A stretch of DNA of 64,000 bases from Streptomyces sp. 3214.6 (GTDB lineage: Bacteria; Actinomycetota; Actinomycetes; Streptomycetales; Streptomycetaceae): assembly GCF_900129855.1 (NCBI RefSeq), contig NZ_LT670819.1, positions 6,386,001 through 6,450,000 of the forward strand, read 5' to 3'. The notes below the pieces were generated by a model. It saw only the letters and a program-made list of their open reading frames with translations. It was not told the DNA's origin and ran no database searches. The translations under genes and the position numbers were made by a program. Below, piece by piece: positions 7,560 to 16,511 of this stretch. Numbering within the stretch: position 1 is the first letter of the stretch; each line of letters starts with the position of its first letter.

Positions 7560-10277
7560 CTACACCCACGTCCGGGGGCGGTAACGATTGGCACGTTCCA
7601 CCAGGTCGATCCTCTCCTCGCCGCCGGTCGCCAGCCGGGCCAGCGTGCGGTACGAGCGCTCCAGGCCGAAGCGCAGCCCCCGCTCGTCCAGTTCGCTGCC
7701 GAGCAGCGCCCGCCGGGCGTCCGGTCCCGCGCCCCGGCCACCGGAGAGTATCCAGTCGAGGGCACAGCCGAGGACTTCGGCGGACAACTGCTCGCGCCGC
7801 TTCGGATCCAGACCGTACGCGTCCAGCGCCTCGACCTGGGCCGCGGCGGCGGTGAGGTCCTCCAGGAAGGGTACGTCGGAGGCGAGCGCCGTCCGCTGCC
7901 GGAGCCGGGCGCGCACGGCCGCCACCCGGGCCGCCGTGTAGTGGATGGAGGACTCCGGCACCGACTCCAGCGTCCGTACGGCGCTCTTGCGGTCCCCGGC
8001 GGCGAGCTGGACGCGCGCCAGGCCGAACGCGGAGCTCACATAGCTGGGGTCGGTCGACCACACCAGGCGGTAGTACTCGGCGGCGTTGTCGAGCTGGCCC
8101 AGCACCTCCGCGCACAGGCCGAGCGCCAGCTTGGGCGCGGGTTCGCCGGGGAAGGCGTCGTAGATCGCGTCGAAGGCGAGCGCGGCGCCCTCGTGATCGC
8201 CGGTGACCAGCGAGGCCACGCCCCGGTACCAGACCACCCGCCAGTCGTCGGGCCGTTCGTCCTCCAGTTTCTGAAGGGACATGAGGGCGGCCTGGTGGTC
8301 GTCGTTCTCCAGCCAGGCGCGGATCTGCCGCAGCCGGGTCTCGACCGACGGCGCCGGCGCGGCGGTGAGCGCCGTGATCAGCTCGCCGGGCGCGGACGTC
8401 AACAGGCCTGCGAGGAAGCCCGCGTTGGGGTCGGAGGGGTCGACGTGCGGGACGGGCAGCGCGAGGGCCGCGGCGGGCGCCGGGACGGTCTTCACCAGGC
8501 CGCCGGGAACGACACCGGACCCACCGCCGGACGACACCGGGACACCGCCGGTACCCGTACCTGTGCCCGCACCCAGGCCCGTACCGGCCGTCGGCAGCGC
8601 GCCGCCGGGGGTGCCCGCGAAGGCGAGGGCAGGGACGGCCCCGCCGGACGGCGCAAGCGCACCCCCCGAACCCCCCGAACCACCGGCACCACCGGTCCCG
8701 CCCGTGCCGCCGCCGAGGGCCGTCGTGGCTCCCGAACTCCCGAACAACCGCCCGGACTTGACCGCGACCCGGGCCCCCAGCCGGGACACCTCGCCGTCCA
8801 GCTTCGGGAACAGCTCGGTGTCCGTGACCTTGATCTCGGGTCCGAACAGGGTCGACAGCGCGGGCCGCGCCCGGCCGCTCTGCAGCGAGACGACCTCGCG
8901 CAGCACGCCCGTCAGCTGCTCCGCCATCTCCTGCGCCGAGGCGAACCTGCGGGCCGGGTCGGGGTCGGTGGCGCGGACGAGAAGCCGGTAGAAGGACTCG
9001 TACTGGCGGAAGACCTCGATGTTGTCGGGGTCGGGCAGGGAGTCGACGAAGACGGTCGTGTAGCCCTGGAAGTCGAACGTCAGGACGGCGAGCGTACGGC
9101 CCACCGTGTACAGGTCGGACGCGACGGACGGGCCGACCTCCGCGACCTCCGGGGCCTGGTAGCCGACCGTGCCGTAGATGGCCGACTCGTCGTCGTCCAT
9201 GCGCCGGACCGCGCCCATGTCGATCAGCTTGAGCTCGTCCTGGCTCTGGATCGCGTTGTCGACCTTGAAGTCGCAGTACAGCAGGTTGCGGCTGTGCAGG
9301 TGGCCGAGCGCCTCGAGCGCCTCGATGCCGAACGCGCAGGCCTGCTCGACGGGGAGCGGATCCCGCTTGCCCTGCGGTGTGCGGCGGTCGTTGGCGATCT
9401 CCTTCAGGGACTTGCCGCCGATGTACTCCATGACGATGTAGCCATCGAGCGAGCCGGTGCGCTGGTCGAGGTGCTCGACGAAGCTGTAGATCCGCACGAT
9501 GCTGGCGTGCTCGATCTCGGAGAGGAAGCGCCGCTCGGAGATGGCCGCGGCCATCGCGTCCTGGTCACCGGTGTCCAGGAGACCCTTCAGGACGACCCAC
9601 CGGTCGCCCACCGGGCGGTCGATGGCCAGGTAGATCCAGCCGAGACCGCCGTGCGCGAGGCAGCCCACGACCTCGTACTGGCCGTGCACGACGTCGCCGG
9701 CCTTCAGCTTCGGCACGAAGGAGTACGGCTGACCGCACTTGGTGCAGAAGCCCTCCGTGCGCCCCTTCTGCTCGCCGCGCGAACGCCCCACCGGCGCGCC
9801 GCAGTCGGAGCGCGAGCAGAACCGCTTGCGCTCGGGCACCTCGGGGTTGTCGAGGACCATCGCGCGCGGGTCGGGACGCGGCACCTGCGGCACCGAGACC
9901 AGGCCGGCGCCGAGCCGGGCCCGCCCGGAGGAGCCGGCCGCGGAGCCGGAGGAGCGCACCGACACCGAGCGGCCCGTCGACTTGCCCGACAGCGAGCGCG
10001 ACAGCCGCCCCGACACCGAGCGCCGCGACTTCGCCGACTGCGACGACGTACGGGAACTGCGGGAACTGCGGGCGCTGTGCGCGCCGGAGCGTGAACTCCC
10101 GCTGTCCGACGAGCCCTTGCCGCCCGCGGTCACCCCGGTCGGCGGTGAGCCGACCATGCCGCTCTTGGAGACGACCGGGGCCAGACCGCAGGTGTCGCAG
10201 TACAGCTCACCGCCGCCCACGTCCTCGTACGACCCCTCGCAGCCCGGCCGCTGACACGACTGCCCTGCCTGACTCAT
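7560..10277 (-). CDS. pknG: PknG-like serine/threonine protein kinase
   Basis: A 905-residue soluble kinase with PknG architecture. It has an N-terminal Cys ribbon (CQRPGCEG...CDTC) and a Ser/Arg-rich disordered stretch (about 40-130). A rubredoxin-like module follows (CSRSDCGAP...CTKCGQPYSF, about 155-195). The kinase domain (about 205-460) has the glycine loop AHGGLGWIYLA, VVLKG lysine, catalytic loop YCDFKVDN and DMG in place of DFG. The C-terminal third is TPR-like. In mycobacteria and corynebacteria PknG phosphorylates the FHA protein GarA/OdhI in response to GlnX-GlnH amino-acid sensing. Here glnX- and glnH-like genes lie upstream on the same strand. It begins two bases after the coiled-coil gene stop and has a GGGGGAGC ribosome binding site. 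Confidence 0.93.
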   Translation of the reverse strand: MSQAGQSCQRPGCEGSYEDVGGGELYCDTCGLAPVVSKSGMVGSPPTGVTAGGKGSSDSGSSRSGAHSARSSRSSRTSSQSAKSRRSVSGRLSRSLSGKSTGRSVSVRSSGSAAGSSGRARLGAGLVSVPQVPRPDPRAMVLDNPEVPERKRFCSRSDCGAPVGRSRGEQKGRTEGFCTKCGQPYSFVPKLKAGDVVHGQYEVVGCLAHGGLGWIYLAIDRPVGDRWVVLKGLLDTGDQDAMAAAISERRFLSEIEHASIVRIYSFVEHLDQRTGSLDGYIVMEYIGGKSLKEIANDRRTPQGKRDPLPVEQACAFGIEALEALGHLHSRNLLYCDFKVDNAIQSQDELKLIDMGAVRRMDDDESAIYGTVGYQAPEVAEVGPSVASDLYTVGRTLAVLTFDFQGYTTVFVDSLPDPDNIEVFRQYESFYRLLVRATDPDPARRFASAQEMAEQLTGVLREVVSLQSGRARPALSTLFGPEIKVTDTELFPKLDGEVSRLGARVAVKSGRLFGSSGATTALGGGTGGTGGAGGSGGSGGALAPSGGAVPALAFAGTPGGALPTAGTGLGAGTGTGTGGVPVSSGGGSGVVPGGLVKTVPAPAAALALPVPHVDPSDPNAGFLAGLLTSAPGELITALTAAPAPSVETRLRQIRAWLENDDHQAALMSLQKLEDERPDDWRVVWYRGVASLVTGDHEGAALAFDAIYDAFPGEPAPKLALGLCAEVLGQLDNAAEYYRLVWSTDPSYVSSAFGLARVQLAAGDRKSAVRTLESVPESSIHYTAARVAAVRARLRQRTALASDVPFLEDLTAAAAQVEALDAYGLDPKRREQLSAEVLGCALDWILSGGRGAGPDARRALLGSELDERGLRFGLERSYRTLARLATGGEERIDLVERANRYRPRTWV

Positions 10278-10279
10278 GG

Positions 10280-11641
10280 CTACTGCTCCCCCCTACGGTC
10301 CTCGAAGCCGCCCTGATCCGGCACGCGCGGGGCGGCCAGCAGTTCGGCGGCGGCCTGCTGGTAGCGCAGGACGGCCTGTCCGGCGACGCGCAGATCGCAG
10401 GGCGCGCTCCACAGCATGCGGCGCGCCGCGTCGTAGCGCTCGATGAGGAACGGGTCTTCGGCGAGCCCGTGCCGGGCGACCTTCGCCTTGTACGCGTCGA
10501 GGCGGCCGCGCAGCTCCGCGCGGACCGCCAGCGGCTGGGTGACCGCGGTCAACGACTCGCGGGCACGCAGCAGTTCGTCCTCGGCCTTCTGCTCCAGGGT
10601 CTCCAGGAGCGGCGACAGACGGTGCCACTGGGCCTGCCTGCGGTACTCGGCGGCCGTCGCGAGCTGCTCCTGGAGCACGGTCGGCGGGCCGCTGACCACC
10701 GGCACCTCGGTCGCGGCGATCTTCGCGAGCACCTCGCCGCGCGCGGTGCGCGCCTCGGCGAGTGTGCGGTCGGCGCGGCTGAGGATGTCCCGCAGCTTCA
10801 CCAGCCGCTGCTCGGCGTCCTGACGGACCGTCAGGACAGCGTCGATCTCCCGGCGTACGTCCTCCAGGGCGCGCGCCTCACGGTCGTACACCGTGGTGTC
10901 GGGACGGCCACCGCCCGGTGCCGAACTGCCCTGCGCGCGCACCCAGTACGCGAGCGGGTCCGACACCACCTGCTCGCGCAGGGCGGTCAGCGTGTGCGTG
11001 ATGCGTTCCAGGTCGTCGCCCGCCGGGTGCTCGCCCGGGCGCACACCCACGGAGTGGGCGAGCCGGCGGGTGCGCTGGAGCTCCGCGGCCAGTAAATCTA
11101 TCCGCGCGGGCAGCGCCGACCACACCGCGTCGGCGGCGACGACCATGTCCAGCGACGAGGCGTACAGCTCGTTCATGCGGTCGACGAGGGTGGTGAGGGA
11201 GAAGCTCTGGCTGAGCTTGCCCGAGCCGTGCAGCGTCGGCGCGCCGGCCAGGGCGGCGGCCGACCCGGCCAGCGGCCCGGCGACCGATCCCGCGATCGAT
11301 CCGGCGACGGTGACGGACTCCCCGCGCAGCAGCTCCGTCAGCTCCGCCAGGTCCTCACGGCTGGACCAGCGGCGGCGCGAACGGATCTCGCGGGCGCCGC
11401 GCAGCGCGTCCGTGTACGCGTCGAAGTACGCCCACAGCAGCGTGATCGACGCCTCCGCGGACGCCCAGCGCTCCTTGGTGACGCCGGTGAGTTCGGCGCC
11501 CTCCAGCAGCCTGCGGCCCGCGTGGTCCTGCAGGGCGAGAAGCGAGGTCTCGATCGCCTCGTGCTCCGCGCCGAGCCGCGCCAGCGCACGGTCGACCTCG
11601 TCCCGGTCCATCACCGGCCCGGGGGGTCCCGTGACGCCCAT
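10280..11641 (-). CDS. coiled-coil protein of the glnH-pknG block, contains a TTA codon
   Basis: A 453-residue, mostly helical Ala/Arg/Leu/Glu-rich protein with no enzyme motif I recognise. Predicted coiled coil covers much of it (about residues 20-100 and 210-400), broken by a small Gly/Ala/Ser segment near 110-135 that might associate with membrane. It lies between the glnH- and pknG-like genes and is coupled to pknG (two-base gap), so it probably belongs to the same signalling pathway, for example as a scaffold. Codon 183 is TTA (11093-11095 on the complement), a codon read by the bldA tRNA and rare in Streptomyces. Its full translation may therefore depend on growth stage. ATG 11641 has the binding site GAGAGGTG. 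Confidence 0.85.
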   Translation of the reverse strand: MGVTGPPGPVMDRDEVDRALARLGAEHEAIETSLLALQDHAGRRLLEGAELTGVTKERWASAEASITLLWAYFDAYTDALRGAREIRSRRRWSSREDLAELTELLRGESVTVAGSIAGSVAGPLAGSAAALAGAPTLHGSGKLSQSFSLTTLVDRMNELYASSLDMVVAADAVWSALPARIDLLAAELQRTRRLAHSVGVRPGEHPAGDDLERITHTLTALREQVVSDPLAYWVRAQGSSAPGGGRPDTTVYDREARALEDVRREIDAVLTVRQDAEQRLVKLRDILSRADRTLAEARTARGEVLAKIAATEVPVVSGPPTVLQEQLATAAEYRRQAQWHRLSPLLETLEQKAEDELLRARESLTAVTQPLAVRAELRGRLDAYKAKVARHGLAEDPFLIERYDAARRMLWSAPCDLRVAGQAVLRYQQAAAELLAAPRVPDQGGFEDRRGEQ

Positions 11642-11701
11642 CGATCACCTCTCGCTGCCTTGTCGGTTCTACGCTCGGTACTCTGCCTGCCCGTCGGTCC
11701 G

Positions 11702-12733
11702 TCAACTCGTGCGCAGGTACTGCGGCGGCGTGGGCGGCTTCGACGTCGTCGCGTCAGTGCCCAGTGTCGCCGACAGCCACTTGTCGTACGAGGCCTGCCA
11801 GCCGCTCGCGCGGTACTCCACCAGGATCTGGTTGACCCGGCGTACCAGATCGCTCGCGTCCTTCTTCATCGCCACGCCGTAGTACTCGACGGTGAATGGC
11901 GCGCCCTTGAGCTCGACTGTTGGGTCCTGGGCCGCCTGACTGGCCGCGAGCGCGCCGTCGGTGACGACCGCGTCGACCTCGCCGAGCTGCAACCGGACCA
12001 GACAGTCGAGCTGGTTGGGGACGGTGGTGGCGATGTCGACGGTGGCGGGCAGCCGGCTCGCCTTCTTGTCGTCATCGAGCTTGGTGTTGGCCGTCGAACC
12101 GGTCGCCGTGCAGATCCTCTTCTTCGCCAGCGTGTCGTTGTAGCCGGTGATCGTCGAGGACTTGGGGGCGAGGACCTGCTGGCCCGTCTTGAAGTACGGC
12201 GCGGAGAACGCGACGTCGGAGAGACGGCCGCAGGAGATCGTCATCGTGCGCACGACCATGTCGACCCGGCCCTCCTGGATGGCCGGGATGCGCTGATTGG
12301 TCGGGATGGCCTTGAACTGGACGGCTTCCGGGTCGCCGAGGATGTCCTGGGCGATCCGGTGGACCAGGTCGATGTCGAAGCCCTCCAGCTCCGCGCCGGT
12401 GTTGTTGGGGTCGCGGTAGCCCCAGCGGTAGCTGTTCTGGTCGACGCCGACGATCAGCTTGCGCTTCTCGCCCTGCCGGGCCTTGATCGCGGCGATCGTC
12501 GGCCCGTCCGCGCTCGACGGCGCCAGCGTCTGCTTCTCGGGAGCCGTGCAGGCCGCGTCGGCCACCGGGCTGCCCTCGGCGGCGCCCCGGCCGCCCCGCC
12601 CCGCACTGGCGTCGCCGTGGGAGTGCGCCCACGGCAGCAGCAGCACGAAGGCCAGCGCGAGGGCGCAGACGGCCGCCATGGCCCCCACGCCGCCCCAGCC
12701 CTTCAGGCCGTCCCGCATACGTTGCGCACGCAT
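11702..12733 (-). CDS. glnH: GlnH-like amino-acid (glutamate/aspartate) binding protein
   Basis: A 343-residue periplasmic-type solute-binding protein (SBP_bac_3). The N-terminal basic stretch is followed by a hydrophobic segment (about residues 14-34) serving as signal or anchor; I see no convincing lipobox. The binding domain begins at KLIVGVDQNSYRWGY and contains GFDIDLVHRIAQ, FKAIPTNQRIPAIQEGRVDMVV and a conserved LDCLVRLQLGEVDAVVTD lobe. In mycobacteria GlnH binds Asp/Glu and signals through GlnX to PknG rather than feeding an importer, and no permease or ATPase gene lies here. ATG 12733 was chosen for its AAAGGGGG binding site seven bases upstream; GTG 12739 is the alternative. Confidence 0.88.
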   Translation of the reverse strand: MRAQRMRDGLKGWGGVGAMAAVCALALAFVLLLPWAHSHGDASAGRGGRGAAEGSPVADAACTAPEKQTLAPSSADGPTIAAIKARQGEKRKLIVGVDQNSYRWGYRDPNNTGAELEGFDIDLVHRIAQDILGDPEAVQFKAIPTNQRIPAIQEGRVDMVVRTMTISCGRLSDVAFSAPYFKTGQQVLAPKSSTITGYNDTLAKKRICTATGSTANTKLDDDKKASRLPATVDIATTVPNQLDCLVRLQLGEVDAVVTDGALAASQAAQDPTVELKGAPFTVEYYGVAMKKDASDLVRRVNQILVEYRASGWQASYDKWLSATLGTDATTSKPPTPPQYLRTS

Positions 12734-12747
12734 CGCCACGCCCCCTT

Positions 12748-14121
12748 TCACCGGTACTCCGACAGCCTGCGGCCGATGCCGAGGACCGCGCCCGCGGCGC
12801 CCAGCACGGCGAGCACGGCGGCGCCGACCGCCAGGCCGGTCATCGCGTCCAGACCGTCCCCGGCCGCCTGCTGGAACTCGACCTGCTCGTGCGCCAGCGC
12901 GTCCGCGAGGTTCTGGTCGACGTTGTCGAAGCAGGCACCGGTCGCGTCCTTGCCGCCTATGACCAGGGCCAGCGCCTGCTCGTAGTTGCCGTTGTCGTCC
13001 TGCGAGCGGGCCGCGGTGTGGCGCTTCTTCCACTCCGCCATGTTGCTCTCGGCCGAGGCGACCGGCTTCTCGCCCGACTGGTCGTCGGCGAGCTTCGCCG
13101 CCAGGGTGAGGCCCTTGCCGAGGGCGGTCATGTCGGTGGCGAAGTCGTGGTCGTACTTGTCGAGCGTGACCTCTGCGCCGTCGGCCGACACCTTCACCGT
13201 CTCGGCGCCGCGGGCCACCAGCGTCAGGTTCTCGTTGCCGCGCGCCTTGAGGGAGGCGATCCGGGCGTCGTGCAGGACGTTCAGCGAACGGACGCCGTTG
13301 TCGTAGGAGTCGTTCAGACCCGCGCGGGCCACGCTGTGGCCGACGACCAGCCAGAGCAGGACGACAGCGGTGGCCCCCGACGCGGCGACCAGGCCGTGGT
13401 TCAGGACCCGGTTCGTGCGGCGGTAGTTGCGGTGCTGCGCCCAGGCGAGACCGGCCAGCGCGAGGACGCCCAGCGCGATCGCCGCCCACGGGTAGGGGGT
13501 GGCGTGGCCGTAGTCGTCCTGGAGGCGCTGGTTCTCCTTCTTGTAGAGATCCTCGGCCGCCGGGAGCATGTCCTGCTGCATCTTCTGGTTGGCGTACCGC
13601 AGATAGGCGCCGCCGACCGGGAAGCCCTGCCGGTTGTACGTCCGCGCGCGCTCCACCAGGCCCTTGTACTCGGGCAGCAGCTTGTTCAGCTTGGTGATGA
13701 CCGCCGTGGAGGGGGAGCCGGGGTCGGCGTTGTTGGCCGCGGTGACGAGCTTGGAGGCGGCCTTGTCGATGTCGTCCTCGTAGCGCTGCCGGGACGCCGC
13801 CGTCTCCTGGCCGCCCGCCAGGAAGCCGCTGGAGGCGGCCGTGTTGGCGTCGGCGAGGGAGCGGTAGATGTCGGCGGCGGCCGCGCTGAGCGGCTGGCTC
13901 TTGTGCAGCACGTCGTCGGCGGCGGCTTCGCGGTCGGTCGTCTGCCAGGCCGTCACGGCGCCGAAGGCGAGGACGAGGAGCGCGAGGAAGGCGCCGATGA
14001 TGCGCAGTCGGCCCGGCTCCGTGGTCGCCGCGGCGCGCGCCTTGTCGACGCCCTCGGCGAATGCCGTACGGCGTGTCGGCGGTGGTGTCGTACTGGTCGG
14101 CGGGTTCGCCAGGCTTGCCAC
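12748..14121 (-). CDS. glnX: GlnX-like membrane sensor
   Basis: A 457-residue integral membrane protein with four predicted membrane helices: about residues 40-60, 215-235, 255-275 and 425-448. They enclose two helical extracellular domains, the arrangement described for GlnX, which passes the GlnH ligand state to PknG. The first ~35 residues are a Pro/Thr/Arg-rich cytoplasmic tail. It is followed after 14 bp by the glnH-like gene. GTG 14121 was chosen because GGGGGAGG lies seven bases upstream; the longer frame to 14196 crosses the hairpin downstream of csnK. Identification rests on topology and gene order more than on sequence motifs. Confidence 0.8.
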   Translation of the reverse strand: MASLANPPTSTTPPPTRRTAFAEGVDKARAAATTEPGRLRIIGAFLALLVLAFGAVTAWQTTDREAAADDVLHKSQPLSAAAADIYRSLADANTAASSGFLAGGQETAASRQRYEDDIDKAASKLVTAANNADPGSPSTAVITKLNKLLPEYKGLVERARTYNRQGFPVGGAYLRYANQKMQQDMLPAAEDLYKKENQRLQDDYGHATPYPWAAIALGVLALAGLAWAQHRNYRRTNRVLNHGLVAASGATAVVLLWLVVGHSVARAGLNDSYDNGVRSLNVLHDARIASLKARGNENLTLVARGAETVKVSADGAEVTLDKYDHDFATDMTALGKGLTLAAKLADDQSGEKPVASAESNMAEWKKRHTAARSQDDNGNYEQALALVIGGKDATGACFDNVDQNLADALAHEQVEFQQAAGDGLDAMTGLAVGAAVLAVLGAAGAVLGIGRRLSEYR

Positions 14122-14144
14122 TGTTTGACCTCCCCCATGGTCAG

Positions 14145-14173
14145 CTCCCGCCGGTAAGTATCGCTGGCGGGAG
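14145..14173 (-). terminator. hairpin between csnK and glnX
   Basis: Arms CTCCCGCC (14145-14152) and GGCGGGAG (14166-14173) around a 13-base loop, downstream of csnK and just upstream of the glnX start. It may end the csn transcript or lie in the glnX leader; no T run follows. Confidence 0.5.
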
Positions 14174-14217
14174 GTGTTGTGCGCACCGGCCTTCACTGGA
14201 TCTTGATCAGATCGCAG

Positions 14218-15249
14218 TCACCCCTGTTCATGAATACGTCGTGGGCGCACATTCGGTTCCCTGGGGGCGGCAGGGCCGGGCCGCTCGAAGTAGGCCCGCA
14301 CCGACCGCTGCACCTGAACCCCGGCGCCGAGTCGGTCGAGACCCAGCAGGGCCGCCCCCAGCACGGGACGTGCGCGCACCACGTTCGGCACCGCCTTCGG
14401 CGCCCTGGCCGCGAGCAGTTCCCGCACCCGGTCGTCCAGTTGCTCGTGGCCCGCCGTCAGGACTCCTCCGCCCAGCAGCACCGGCGTTTCCTCCTCCAGG
14501 AGCTCCAGACGGGTCAGCGCCACCGTCGCCATGGTGACCACCTCCTCCGCCAGGCGGTCGACGAGCGAGCGGGCCACGGAGTCGCCCGCGGTCGCCGTCG
14601 CGAACAGCACCGGGGTCAGTTCGTGGCGGCGGGACGGCGGGATGTGCTCCAGGTGCAGGGACTCGATCAGTGCGTACATGGACGGCAGGCCGAAGTGGGC
14701 CGGGAGCGTGCGGGCCAGGGCCGTGGGGGCGCCCCTGCCGTCCTCCGCGCGTGCCCCGTGCCAGACGGCCTCCTCGGCCAGGCCCCAGCCGCCGCCCCAG
14801 TCGCCGGAAAGGCGGCCCAGCGCCGGGAAGCGGGCGGTGCGGCCGTCGGGGCGCATGCCCACGCAGTTGATACCGGCGCCGCAGACGACGGCCACGCCCA
14901 GGGGGTCGGCCACGCCCGCCCGCAGGATCGCGAAGGTGTCGTTGCGCACGTCCACGGACCCGCCCCACGCGCGCGCGTGCAGGGCGGCCGCCAACTGTTC
15001 CTCCTCGACCGGCAGGTCGGCGTTGGCCAGGCAGGCGGAGACATGGGTCGCCGTGTTGACGCCGGCTGTCCGGTACGCGCGCGTGACGGTGTCGGCCAGG
15101 GCGTCGACGGCCGTCTCCACGCCCACCGCGGGCGGGCGGAAGCCGCCGCCGCGGGCCGTGCCGAGGACCTCTCCGTCGGCCGCCACGACCGCTACGTCGG
15201 TCTTGCTGTTGCCCGCGTCGATGGCGAGCACACTTGCCGTCAGGCCCAC
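14218..15249 (-). CDS. csnK: BadF/BadG-family sugar kinase, predicted glucosamine kinase CsnK
   Basis: A 343-residue ASKHA-fold kinase of the BadF/BadG/BcrA/BcrD type. The N-terminal phosphate-binding loop is LAIDAGNSKTDVAVV, and the second half has the VVCGAGINCVG and LGGGVLTAG loops that bind ATP. Such kinases in Streptomyces phosphorylate glucosamine or N-acetylglucosamine. As last gene of the csn operon it would phosphorylate the monosaccharide released from imported chitosan oligomers. The GTG start at 15249 overlaps the csnH stop by ten bases, so the two are co-translated. Confidence 0.82.
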   Translation of the reverse strand: MGLTASVLAIDAGNSKTDVAVVAADGEVLGTARGGGFRPPAVGVETAVDALADTVTRAYRTAGVNTATHVSACLANADLPVEEEQLAAALHARAWGGSVDVRNDTFAILRAGVADPLGVAVVCGAGINCVGMRPDGRTARFPALGRLSGDWGGGWGLAEEAVWHGARAEDGRGAPTALARTLPAHFGLPSMYALIESLHLEHIPPSRRHELTPVLFATATAGDSVARSLVDRLAEEVVTMATVALTRLELLEEETPVLLGGGVLTAGHEQLDDRVRELLAARAPKAVPNVVRARPVLGAALLGLDRLGAGVQVQRSVRAYFERPGPAAPREPNVRPRRIHEQG

Positions 15250-16505
15250 GCGAGGTGCTCCCGGTTGTGTGCGATCAGTCGGTCGGTCAGCTGCTCGGCG
15301 TACTCGTACTGGGCGACCAGCGGGTGGGAGAGAAGCGCCTTGAAGACGCGGTTGCGGCCGCCGTGCAGGGCCGCGTCCAGGGCCAGGTCCTCATAGGCCG
15401 TCACGTTCGCCATCAGGCCCGCGAACAGGGGGTCCACCGGCGTTACGGGGAGGGGGGAGGCGCCCTTGGGGCCCACCGCCGCCTGGACCTCGATCACCGC
15501 GTCGTCCGGGAGGAAGGGCAGCGTGCCGTTGTTGCGGGTGTTGACCACCTGGTACGGGCTGCCGGAGCCGGTGAGCAGGGCCGCCGCCAGATCCACGGCC
15601 GCCTCCGAGTAGTACGCGCCGCCGCGCTTCGCCAGCAGCGCCGGCTTCTCGGCCAGCGCCGGGTCGGCGTACAGCGCCAGCAACTCGCGTTCCATCGCCG
15701 CCACTTCGGCCGCCCGCGACGGCTTGGTGCGCAGTTCCCGTACGACCTCGTCGTGCGCGTAGTAGTAGCGCAGGTAGTACGACGGGACCACGCCGAGGCG
15801 GTCCAGGACCTCGCGGGGCAGCCGCAGGTCGGCGGCGATCGCGTCGGCGTGGGTGGTCAGGAGGTCCGGCAGGACGTTCTCGCCCTCGGGGCCGTCCAGG
15901 CGGACCCCCGTCTCCCAGGTGAGGTGGTTGAGGCCCACGTGGTCCAGGTGGAGGTCGGCCGGGGTGACGTCGAGCAGTCCGGCGAACTTGCGCTGCAGGC
16001 CGATCGCCACGTTGCACAGGCCGACCGCCTTGTGGCCGGCCCCCAGCAGGGCCCGGGTGACGATGCCGACCGGGTTGGTGAAGTCGATGATCCAGGCGTG
16101 CGGGTTGGCGCGCCGGACGCGTTCGGCGATGTCCAGGACCACGGGGACGGTGCGCAGCGCCTTCGCCAGGCCGCCCGCGCCGGTCGTCTCCTGTCCTACG
16201 CAGCCGCACTCCAGGGGCCAGGTCTCGTCCTGCTCGCGGGCCGCCTGGCCGCCGATACGGAGTTGCAGCAGGACGGCGTCGGCGCCCTCGACGGCCGCGT
16301 CCAGGTCGGACGTCGTGACGATCCGGCCGGGGTGGCCCTGGCGGGCGAAGACGCGGCGGGCCAGCCCGCCCACCAGCTCCAGGCGTTCCGCCGCCGGGTC
16401 GACGAGGACCAGCTCCTCGACGGGGAGCGTGTCGCGTAGGCGTGCGAAGCCGTCGATCAGTTCGGGTGTGTAGGTCGAGCCGCCGCCGACCACGGTGAGT
16501 TTCAT
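15240..16505 (-). CDS. csnH: GH4 family glycosidase CsnH
   Basis: A 421-residue family 4 glycoside hydrolase. It begins with the NAD-binding motif VVGGGSTYTPELIDGF, has the metal-site Cys in GLCNVAIG and the conserved His in LDHVGLNHLTW, and keeps IIDFTNPVGIVTRA. GH4 enzymes use NAD+ and a divalent metal in an oxidation-elimination mechanism. Homologues are often named 6-phospho-beta-glucosidase. Its place between chitosan-oligosaccharide permeases and a glucosamine kinase argues for intracellular cleavage of glucosamine oligosaccharides. Length is normal for the family. It follows csnG after six bases. Confidence 0.88.
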   Translation of the reverse strand: MKLTVVGGGSTYTPELIDGFARLRDTLPVEELVLVDPAAERLELVGGLARRVFARQGHPGRIVTTSDLDAAVEGADAVLLQLRIGGQAAREQDETWPLECGCVGQETTGAGGLAKALRTVPVVLDIAERVRRANPHAWIIDFTNPVGIVTRALLGAGHKAVGLCNVAIGLQRKFAGLLDVTPADLHLDHVGLNHLTWETGVRLDGPEGENVLPDLLTTHADAIAADLRLPREVLDRLGVVPSYYLRYYYAHDEVVRELRTKPSRAAEVAAMERELLALYADPALAEKPALLAKRGGAYYSEAAVDLAAALLTGSGSPYQVVNTRNNGTLPFLPDDAVIEVQAAVGPKGASPLPVTPVDPLFAGLMANVTAYEDLALDAALHGGRNRVFKALLSHPLVAQYEYAEQLTDRLIAHNREHLAWA

Positions 16506-16511
16506 GCCTTG

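Noticed and set aside
6168..10094. A 1308-codon open frame on the plus strand
   Set aside because: It is antisense to the PP2C and PknG genes, whose motifs are complete; it is Arg/Gly/Val/His-rich without any family motif, a common shadow effect of GC-rich third positions.
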